From: Candidatus Kuenenbacteria bacterium GW2011_GWA2_42_15
GTDB lineage: Bacteria; Patescibacteriota; Patescibacteriia; UBA2196; GWA2-42-15
DNA length: 13,517 nt
Assembly: GCA_000998185.1 (NCBI GenBank)
Contig: LCCW01000014.1
Location: 1 to 13,517 of the forward strand
Direction: 5' to 3'
Shown piece by piece: positions 6,531 through 12,363 of this stretch. The notes beneath the pieces were generated by a model. The model was not told the DNA's origin, ran no database searches, and saw nothing but the letters and a program-made list of their open reading frames with translations. A program made the position numbers and the translations under genes. Each line of letters begins with the position of its first letter. Positions within the stretch are counted from its first letter, which is position 1.

Positions 6531-7940
6531 ATGAGAGGATTACAAACAAGCAGAGTGGGCGGACTGCCCAGTTGGCCCAACGACGGTCTAAATAAAGAAC
6601 AAATAATGAAAACCCTTAACCTCGCCCGGGATGAGAATTTGAATTATGACAATGAATTAACAGTCAGTTTTCCGGGGACAAAACCTTTGCCAATCTCGTT
6701 GGAAGCATTTCATATGTTCGCGGCCGAGCATGCAAATAATATTTGCACTCATACGAGCGGCGAAAGTGAAAAAGGTTTCAAGGGCACGCAGATTTTGGAA
6801 AAAATCGTGATTAAGATGATGGCTGAACTGGCCGGGGCCAGAGAAGATGAGGTTGACGGCTATATTTCATCCGGCGGCAATGAGTCAAATATCTGGTCAA
6901 TGTTTTTAGGCCGCGAGTATTTAAACGACACGGCCGGAGCTGGTCCAATCGCTATTTTAACTTCACATCTTGCCCATTATTCAATCCGCAAAGCGGCAGT
7001 CATAAACGGATTAGCGCGCGATGAGTGGTTCACTTGCCAGCATTGTTCGGAAAGATTCAAGGAAGATGTGCGGCATACCTATGCGGCATCAAAAGATTAT
7101 TCAGGGCTTCACCTTTTAGCAACCGACCGTGATGGTAAACTCAACGTTGAGCACCTTCGGAAAACGATATTGGCCGCCATAAAGTGCGGGATACGGAAAT
7201 TTATCATAATTGCCAGTGAAGGTAACGTAATGACCGGCGCGATTGACGAAACCGCTGAAATCGGCGCAGTTATCAAATCGTGTCAAGCTGAATTTCCTGA
7301 TATACATTTCTTTTTGCATGTTGACTCGGCTTTCGGCGGATTTGTTATTCCATTTCTGTATCCGGAAAAATTATTCGCTTTTAAAGTACCCCAGGTATGT
7401 TCATACAGCGTTGATCCGCATAAGACTGGTTTGACGCCGTATCCGGCAGGCACTCTTATCTATCGCCGAGATGAAAGAAACTTCAGAAAATATCTTGGTG
7501 TTCAGATGGGATATGTCCCAGGAGAGACAGATGGCACTTTGTGCGGCTCTCGGCCCGGAGCATCTGCCGCGGCTTGTTACGCGGCTATACAGTCCTTGGG
7601 ATTGAACGGCTATCGCCAGATAGCAGAACAATGCTATGACAATACTCTGTATGCGACTGAACAAATCGGTAAACTTGGTTCACTGACAATGACTACACCG
7701 GAAATCAACCAATTTGCCATTTCGCACGCTGCCGACATCAACTTTCAATTCAGTAAAGAATTTGAAATGAAAATTAAACTTTCCGGACACAGGCTACCCA
7801 TCAACATTTGCAGCCCGAGAGAGCACGTGAAGACATGGTATAAGATTATTTTTATGCCACATTTTACTAAAACGAAAGTTGACCAGTTTATCTCATTACT
7901 CAAACAGGAGCTGGCAACTGCAAAAAAAGGGAGGGGGTAG
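6531..7940 (+). CDS. PLP-dependent group II amino-acid decarboxylase (MfnA/tyrosine-decarboxylase-like)
   Basis: 469 residues. Fold-type I PLP enzyme of the group II decarboxylase family (aromatic amino acid, glutamate and aspartate decarboxylases), which removes the alpha-carboxylate of an amino acid to give an amine and CO2. Visible signatures: SGGNESN (114-120) for phosphate binding; H149 in AHYSIRKA, the PLP-stacking His; D265 in HVDSAFGG, contacting the pyridine N; and K298 in VDPHKTGLTPYPAG, the Schiff-base lysine. GSRPGASAAACYAA (339-352) is like MfnA-type enzymes. All key residues are intact. The SD (AGGAG) overlaps the end of trpS, 13 nt upstream, and chorismate mutase starts 2 nt after the stop. 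The substrate cannot be read from sequence; the neighbours make an aromatic amino acid (Trp, Tyr or Phe) the leading guess. Confidence 0.88.
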   Translation: MRGLQTSRVGGLPSWPNDGLNKEQIMKTLNLARDENLNYDNELTVSFPGTKPLPISLEAFHMFAAEHANNICTHTSGESEKGFKGTQILEKIVIKMMAELAGAREDEVDGYISSGGNESNIWSMFLGREYLNDTAGAGPIAILTSHLAHYSIRKAAVINGLARDEWFTCQHCSERFKEDVRHTYAASKDYSGLHLLATDRDGKLNVEHLRKTILAAIKCGIRKFIIIASEGNVMTGAIDETAEIGAVIKSCQAEFPDIHFFLHVDSAFGGFVIPFLYPEKLFAFKVPQVCSYSVDPHKTGLTPYPAGTLIYRRDERNFRKYLGVQMGYVPGETDGTLCGSRPGASAAACYAAIQSLGLNGYRQIAEQCYDNTLYATEQIGKLGSLTMTTPEINQFAISHAADINFQFSKEFEMKIKLSGHRLPINICSPREHVKTWYKIIFMPHFTKTKVDQFISLLKQELATAKKGRG

Positions 7941-7942
7941 CA

Positions 7943-8218
7943 ATGGACAGACTTGAAGAATTGAGACGAGCGCTTGAAGTAGTGGACAAGCAGACAGTAG
8001 CACTGGTGGCGCGAAGACTGGAACTGGCCAGGGAGGTCGGTGAATATAAAAAATTTAACAATTTGCCGATCTTTAATGGCGAAGTGGAAGAACACAAAAT
8101 GCAGCTAGCCGACACTTTGGCTAAAAAACATAATCTTGATGCAAATTTTGTACGTTCTTTGCTGTATCTCATTATAAATGAGTCATGCAAAGAACAGGCT
8201 AAAATTCAAAATGGCTAA
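7943..8218 (+). CDS. AroQ-type chorismate mutase
   Basis: 91 residues, all-helical, the length of a free-standing AroQ domain (chorismate to prephenate, the branch point to Phe/Tyr). Aligned by eye to the E. coli CM domain, R8, R25, K36, E49, S81 and Q85 match catalytic positions R11, R28, K39, E52, S84 and Q88. The usual D-x-x-R-E is instead N45-G-E-V48-E49, so the R51 and D48 equivalents are replaced by Val and Asn. Activity may be altered, and an isochorismate-type lyase or a related reaction is possible. The ATG follows the decarboxylase stop by 2 nt, with GGGAGGGGG as SD inside the preceding gene, so the two are translationally coupled. It is the last gene of the operon before a terminator. 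Confidence 0.85.
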   Translation: MDRLEELRRALEVVDKQTVALVARRLELAREVGEYKKFNNLPIFNGEVEEHKMQLADTLAKKHNLDANFVRSLLYLIINESCKEQAKIQNG

Positions 8219-8228
8219 TAAAAGCCAA

Positions 8229-8265
8229 TGGGGAGTTCAGAAATGGGCTCCTCAATTTTTATTTA
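8229..8265 (+). terminator. Intrinsic terminator of the trpS-decarboxylase-chorismate mutase operon
   Basis: TGGGGAG (8229-8235) pairs with CTCCTCA (8248-8254), 7 bp with one G-U and a 12-nt loop, followed by ATTTTTATTTATTTTTA. It lies 11 nt after the chorismate mutase stop. Confidence 0.7.
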
Positions 8266-8278
8266 TTTTTATTTTTAT

Positions 8279-8307
8279 TTGACAGATTTATAATAATACC
8301 CTACAAT
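8279..8307 (+). promoter_or_regulatory. Sigma70-type promoter of the T-box operon
   Basis: TTGACA (8279-8284), exactly 17 nt, then TACAAT (8302-8307): one of the best promoter matches in the window. Predicted start is near 8314. The 5' leader is long (~390 nt to the ATG at 8705) and holds the T-box. A second TTGACA at 8319 has no good -10. Confidence 0.75.
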
Positions 8308-8435
8308 ATAATCACAATTTGACAATTATAAAATCTTTGACCCGAGAATAGTAATCCTGCAATAATATTTAGTACAAGAGAGGTAAAATATTTGGCTAAT
8401 AACAGCCATTTGGTGTGAATTTTACCCTAAATTTG

Positions 8436-8672
8436 CGGAATGAATGGACTCGGCGAGATGCCTGCGGCTAAGTGTGGATAACTTCCATATTTTGTTAAAG
8501 GCCGGTTTCTTCCGTAACCATAAGATAAAGCGTGTTGGTTCCAAAGCGCTTGAAAGAGTTCGCCGAAAAGGCGAAAATCAAGGTGGCACCACGGGGTGTT
8601 TTTTTAATTTTTAAATCCCTCGTCCTTGAATATATACACGTTTTGTGTATCATATTTTTGGACGATTTTTTT
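8436..8672 (+). promoter_or_regulatory. T-box riboswitch (tRNA-sensing leader), probably Trp-specific
   Basis: The diagnostic T-box sequence AAGGTGGCACCACGG is at 8580-8594, with the acceptor-binding bulge TGGC at 8584-8587. Upstream is a Stem III-like hairpin TTCGCC-GAAAA-GGCGAA (8559-8575). The antiterminator forms from TCAAGG (8578-8583) with CCTTGA (8624-8629), plus ACGGGG (8591-8596) with CCC-T-CGT (8617-8623). The competing terminator is TCGTCC (8620-8625) with GGACGA (8660-8665), an internal ATACAC/GTGTAT hairpin, then T7. Antiterminator and terminator share 8620-8625, the classic switch. The Stem I region begins near GGAA (8439) and closes at TTCC (8482-8485). On its 3' side TGG (8475-8477), followed by A, is the best specifier candidate, i.e. 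Trp. The fourth bulge base C pairs with G73 of the tRNA-Trp in this window. T-box identity is strong; the specifier is inferred. Confidence 0.88.
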
Positions 8673-8704
8673 ATTTTATTTTTTAACGATTTAGTTTAAA
8701 AAAC

Positions 8705-9616
8705 ATGAAAAAAATTAACATTACACAACTTGGTACACTGGATTTAAATCTACCACTAATTGAATTAGGTGAGGGTAATCCAAAAATACTAATCATTAAT
8801 AATCTTCATGGTAATGAAATTACTGGATTTTATGTATTACAAAGATTGGTAAGAATTTTACCGAAAGAAATAAAGTGCAAAATTACTATCATTAGTTCGG
8901 CTAATCCATTGGCCTTACTACAAAAAAATAGATACACGTTTATTGATCCTACGGATTTGAACAGAAACTATCCGCCCTTGGAAAAAGAAAGGGGAATTAA
9001 CGTAACTATAAAAGAGAAACTAATAAATTTGGGATTAAAACACGACATAATTATGGATATCCATAATTTTATAAGACCATCTTTAAGCACTGGCGTTTTA
9101 ATCAAACAAACTAACAGTAAAAAAGATGATTTGGCGTATAAATACCTCGCCACTTTAAATACGGATATAATTATAAAAATGGATAGTGATAATAATGAGG
9201 AGAAAAGGGTGAATGGATCACTCACCTCCTATTTAGCCTCAAAGGGCAAAATAGCACTTGGCATTGAATACCCTCCTATCAATTATGTCAATAACAGCAC
9301 AATTGAGGAATATGCGGGGAATTTTAAAAATTTATTATTACTTATCCCTTCAATAAAAAATGACAAAGGCAATTACAAGAGAATACCAATTTTCAAAAGA
9401 CAACAAATTATCAATCAAAAAACAGGGTTATTTATTCCTGTCAAAAAATTAAATGGGGATGTAAAAAAGGGAGATACTCTCGGATATATTATAGATGTTA
9501 ATAATTTAAATAAAAACAAAATCGTTTCCACATATACAGGGAAATTGATTGAAATTGCAGACAATAATTTTTTCCTGTATGGTGATAAAATAGCCACAAT
9601 TGGTAAAAAAATCTAA
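8705..9616 (+). CDS. M14-type zinc deacylase (succinylglutamate desuccinylase/aspartoacylase family)
   Basis: 303 residues. Members hydrolyse N-acyl amino acids or related amides with one zinc. Zinc ligands H35 and E38 lie in LHGNE and H120 in MDIHN. The substrate-carboxylate Arg lies in DLNRNYP (84-90), and the catalytic Glu is E188 in LGIEYP. Residues ~235-303 form the small beta domain typical of this family ('GLFIPVKKLNGDVKKGDTLGYI'). The site looks complete. The gene is markedly more AT-rich than its neighbours, suggesting separate origin. No SD is visible before the ATG at 8705, which lies ~33 nt after the T-box terminator. It is the first gene under T-box control, followed after 43 nt by a putative ATP-grasp enzyme. 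The substrate is unknown; an N-acylated or amide-linked aromatic compound would fit the regulation. Confidence 0.88.
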   Translation: MKKINITQLGTLDLNLPLIELGEGNPKILIINNLHGNEITGFYVLQRLVRILPKEIKCKITIISSANPLALLQKNRYTFIDPTDLNRNYPPLEKERGINVTIKEKLINLGLKHDIIMDIHNFIRPSLSTGVLIKQTNSKKDDLAYKYLATLNTDIIIKMDSDNNEEKRVNGSLTSYLASKGKIALGIEYPPINYVNNSTIEEYAGNFKNLLLLIPSIKNDKGNYKRIPIFKRQQIINQKTGLFIPVKKLNGDVKKGDTLGYIIDVNNLNKNKIVSTYTGKLIEIADNNFFLYGDKIATIGKKI

Positions 9617-9659
9617 AACAAAAGGTGAGATTTAATACACAAAAAAAGGAGACTAAGCG

Positions 9660-10898
9660 ATGGCCAGTCAAATTTTCGATTTAGCCTACCAATCAAATCA
9701 CATTACCGATGACTCGTGGGGATTTATCCCAATTAAAACACCGTACCATTTTACGGCTGATGAATACCATCGAATTTTGCAAATCGGTTTACTGGTAAAG
9801 TCCATTTTTAAAAAAGCTCAAGTATTTATTAGTGAATCGTTGGAGTCCGGACACTCGGCGCTGTTTAATAGACTTGTTTTGGCCTCAATCGCCGAATATG
9901 ATAGAACACTAGCAAAAGAAGTAATTATTAGAAGTAAGGAAATGTTGCCAATGAATTTTCGACCGGACATTTTAGGCGACTTCACTGTTTCTGAAATCCA
10001 AGCTCCTGGCAGTGGCTATCCGTTTCAATTTGCCCTTGAAATGTTCAGCGGAACAGAAGCCAAACGAACCAGCATTATCAGGACCTATAAAAAATGGTTG
10101 GGAAATAAGAGAGCGGTATGGTGGCTTTATAATGAATCACTGGAAAACAGTGTCCATTTTCTCGCCAGAGCATGTCAGGAGTGCGGAATCGATTTGCAAG
10201 TTAAGAAAAATTCAGAGTTCGACCCAGAAGATGATTTTGGTATTATCATCAAAAGACCACCACTACCTGAATTGCTCGCGAGTGATAAAGGAAGAATTCT
10301 GATCAGAAGATGGTTGGATGGCGAGATTGAAATGGATCCACCGCCTCACATTATCCCCGAAGTCAAATATGTATTGTTTATGTTGTTCCATCCAGAAACG
10401 TGTCATCTTTTTACGGATGAGGAAAGATCAATTTGTCATCCGACATTTCTTATTACGAATTACGAGCAAAAAGTCGAATTCAGCAATAACGGATTTTACC
10501 CAACGGGCTCAATCGAGGAACTTGCTGACTTAAATAATAAACAGGCAAATGTGGTTATTAAATATGGTGGCGCTAAAAAATGGGCGAGATTCGGCGGTCA
10601 CGAGGTTTACAATCTGACACAAATGAACCACAAAGAAAGGGGGGACTTAATTGTCAGAGCCGTTGATGATTTCGAAATCAACGGTGAGGGTTGGATTATT
10701 CAACCTTTTATTAAGAAAAAGATCGTCTTCCCTATAGACGCCCAAAAAGAACGATACGTCTTATTTAGACCTTGTTACCATATTAATCCTCAAGAAGAGA
10801 TTGAATACGTAGGAACCGTAATGGGACTACGAGGCGAATGGAAAGTCCACGGCAGTTCGGATTGTAGCTTCGGCGTTTGCATACCGTCAAAAAAATAG
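9660..10898 (+). CDS. Putative circularly permuted ATP-grasp ligase
   Basis: 412 residues, soluble, no signal peptide. I do not recognise a named family. The arrangement recalls permuted ATP-grasp or glutathionylspermidine-synthase-like proteins. Residues 101-119 (RPDILGDFTVSEIQAPGSG) resemble the Asp/Glu metal-binding end of the grasp fold and occur early. An ATP-lysine-like strand comes late (NVVIKYGGAKKW, K301), followed by GEGWIIQPFI (342-351) and a basic FRPCYHI segment. Such enzymes form amide bonds through acyl-phosphates. The start is supported by AAGGAG 8 nt upstream. It is the second gene of the T-box operon, after a deacylase, and a strong terminator follows. The pairing of ligase and amidase suggests a small acylated amine or peptide made and unmade under tRNA-Trp control. 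Family assignment is tentative; the gene itself is secure. Confidence 0.8.
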   Translation: MASQIFDLAYQSNHITDDSWGFIPIKTPYHFTADEYHRILQIGLLVKSIFKKAQVFISESLESGHSALFNRLVLASIAEYDRTLAKEVIIRSKEMLPMNFRPDILGDFTVSEIQAPGSGYPFQFALEMFSGTEAKRTSIIRTYKKWLGNKRAVWWLYNESLENSVHFLARACQECGIDLQVKKNSEFDPEDDFGIIIKRPPLPELLASDKGRILIRRWLDGEIEMDPPPHIIPEVKYVLFMLFHPETCHLFTDEERSICHPTFLITNYEQKVEFSNNGFYPTGSIEELADLNNKQANVVIKYGGAKKWARFGGHEVYNLTQMNHKERGDLIVRAVDDFEINGEGWIIQPFIKKKIVFPIDAQKERYVLFRPCYHINPQEEIEYVGTVMGLRGEWKVHGSSDCSFGVCIPSKK

Positions 10899-10915
10899 AG
10901 AGGGCCAAACGAATA

Positions 10916-10960
10916 AAAAAAGCATGATGCTATAAATTAATGTGTCATGCTTTTTACTTT
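10916..10960 (+). terminator. Strong intrinsic terminator of the T-box operon
   Basis: AAAAAGCATGA (10917-10927) pairs perfectly with TCATGCTTTTT (10945-10955), 11 bp or more, followed by ACTTTTTT. It begins 18 nt after the stop of the ATP-grasp gene. Confidence 0.85.
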
Positions 10961-11001
10961 TTTAATCAGATTATTTTTGTCAAGTTTTTACCTGTTTAAA
11001 A

Positions 11002-11198
11002 CCCAAAAAACAGCCATTAAATATGCTGTTTCGCGGTTTCTTTGTTTTTATATTTTGCTCTAAAATCACCCCTTCTTCCTTTAATATAAAGGGACTTAAA
11101 TTACCCTTGCTTAAACTGGCAATTTCAGGGCAAAGCATAAAATATCTTTTAATTCTGTGATGGGGTTAATATAGCAGGAAATGGGGAAATGGGCAAGG
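11002..11198 (+). repeat. Dispersed ~200-bp intergenic repeat, copy C
   Basis: Third copy, plus orientation, upstream of the larger HExxH gene. It shares the first hairpin (AAACAGC...GCTGTTT) and an identical ~50-base central block with copy A (from TTTAATATAAAGGG through TTTCAGGGC). It differs in the linker (CGCGGTTTCTTTG versus GAATTGTGCTTG). Upstream, TTTTGTCAAGT also resembles the TTTTGTCAGGT before copy A, so the unit may start ~25 bases earlier. No coding frame is seen in 10956-11246. Confidence 0.85.
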
Positions 11199-11233
11199 TT
11201 TAAAAAAATTTTTTACTTTTGACCGGAATGGGT

Positions 11234-11239
11234 TATAAT
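11234..11239 (+). promoter_or_regulatory. -10 box for a probably leaderless transcript
   Basis: A perfect TATAAT ends 7 nt before the ATG at 11247, so transcription should start at or next to the start codon. No SD is present. The -35 region is weak (TTTTAC at about 17-nt spacing). The placement implies a leaderless mRNA. Confidence 0.5.
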
Positions 11240-11246
11240 AAGCTAT

Positions 11247-12203
11247 ATGTATAAATTCAACATTTCCAAAACCAAAAATTTATTCGCCTGCTGTTTGGCG
11301 TTGCTGGATAATGACGCGCCCAATATCAAACAAAGCTGGCGCAAACAACTCAACCGGCTGACCCGAGAAGATTGGGCATCGGTAAAATGGCTGAAAAACA
11401 ACCTGCAACAAGAGTTAGCGCATCCTGATCTGATTTTTACTGCAAGAAACGACCGAGAGGTTTGGGGGATAATGAACAAAATAAGCCGCCGTGGAGAGTT
11501 GGAAAAATTCAGGCAATCCTCTTTAAAAATTTCTAAAAAACTTGACGGCATTTGGTATGATATAAAAGATAGTTTAGGAAATACAAAAAAATATTTAAAC
11601 AAAAATGAAACAATAATGAATCAAACCGCCCAGAGCATAAGCAATCTGACCGCAACTGATAATGACAAAATAAAAAATACGCCGGTGCATTTAATGTTAA
11701 ATTTCCATGATCTGAATAATTGGGCCGGCTGGTTTTCTTATACTCCCAAAAATCAATCTATTGTCCTGGAAGCTGCTCTAAAAACCAGCGCAAAAAATCT
11801 CTTCCCGCTGGCCATCTTTTGCCATGAGATTTTTCATTTAGAAATACGCCGTAATCACGGCCTATACCAGCTCATTAAAAAAACCGCCGGAGAAAACAGT
11901 AACTTAATCAAGGAAGTCGGTTACAAAAACGGAAATCCGAGTATGATTTTGGAGGAATTAATCGTCAGCAGTTTCATACCAGAGGGTTATCTAGGACAAA
12001 AGTATTACTCTCTCTCGCTTAAAAAAATCAGTGGGGATATTAAACCATCTAAAGATTTATTGCAATTCTCCAAAACCAGAAAGCAATGCGCTTATATAAT
12101 GCGCGATATAGCACGAAAATACACTATCAATAAGAGACCGATAGATAAAAATTATATTGATGAGCTAATCGGCAGGATAAGAGAAAAAATAAACAAGGGA
12201 TGA
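11247..12203 (+). CDS. HExxH putative zinc metallopeptidase (318 aa)
   Basis: Carries H193-E194-I-F-H197 in a hydrophobic helix (LAIFCHEIFHLEIRR), and about 40 residues on ILEELIVSS (E236/E237), which could give the third gluzincin ligand. The N-terminal ~130 residues are basic and helical. Residues ~145-175 (VHLMLNF...GWFSYTP...SIVLEAAL) could be the beta-sheet edge before the active helix. There is no signal peptide. No named family is recognised. A TATAAT 7 nt before the ATG and no SD suggest leaderless expression. It lies beside repeat copy C, just as the smaller HExxH gene lies between copies A and B. Its 3' end, including the TGA, lies inside the hairpin that terminates the convergent rSAM/peptide operon. 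Confidence 0.75.
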   Translation: MYKFNISKTKNLFACCLALLDNDAPNIKQSWRKQLNRLTREDWASVKWLKNNLQQELAHPDLIFTARNDREVWGIMNKISRRGELEKFRQSSLKISKKLDGIWYDIKDSLGNTKKYLNKNETIMNQTAQSISNLTATDNDKIKNTPVHLMLNFHDLNNWAGWFSYTPKNQSIVLEAALKTSAKNLFPLAIFCHEIFHLEIRRNHGLYQLIKKTAGENSNLIKEVGYKNGNPSMILEELIVSSFIPEGYLGQKYYSLSLKKISGDIKPSKDLLQFSKTRKQCAYIMRDIARKYTINKRPIDKNYIDELIGRIREKINKG

Positions 12204-12221
12204 ACTCATATTCATCCCTTG
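12181..12221 (-). terminator. Intrinsic terminator of the radical SAM/peptide operon
   Basis: CAAGGGATGAA (12194-12204) pairs perfectly over 11 bp with TTCATCCCTTG (12211-12221). On the minus strand it is followed by TTTATTTTTTCTC (complement of 12181-12193). It starts 11 nt after the stop of the 35-residue peptide gene. The TGA of the convergent plus-strand gene lies within the stem; there is no U-run on the plus side. Confidence 0.85.
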
Positions 12222-12232
12222 ACTGGGACCGT

Positions 12233-12340
12233 CTACTTACGGTTTGCCCAATGGCCCTTGTCCCATGGTCCGGCAACGATCTTACGCTGGCTATTCAATA
12301 CAGCCTTCGCCAAAACCTTAGGGACTTGTTTTTGCGCCAT
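12233..12340 (-). CDS. 35-residue candidate RiPP precursor peptide
   Basis: Read by hand on the minus strand: ATG at 12340, TAG at 12233-12235. A strong SD (AAAGGAGG, AGGAGG at 12345-12350) lies 4 nt before the ATG. The peptide starts MAQKQVPKVLAKAVLNSQRK and ends GPWDKGHWANRK. The N-terminal ~20 residues look like an amphipathic, basic leader. The C-terminus holds two Trp residues six apart, each in a Trp-X-(Lys/Asn) triplet: W25-D-K and W31-A-N. There is no Cys. The gene is 23 nt downstream of a radical SAM/SPASM enzyme and directly before a terminator, the standard layout of an enzyme and its substrate peptide. Known three-residue cyclophane enzymes crosslink aromatic-X-X triplets, which fits; whether this one does is inference. 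It could instead be an unrelated small basic protein. Confidence 0.7.
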   Translation of the reverse strand: MAQKQVPKVLAKAVLNSQRKIVAGPWDKGHWANRK

Positions 12341-12363
12341 TTTTCCTCCTTTCTCCCCCTTTT

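Noticed and set aside
4065..11198. CRISPR interpretation of the three direct repeats
   Set aside because: The units are ~200 bp, far apart, with no regular spacers and no Cas genes.
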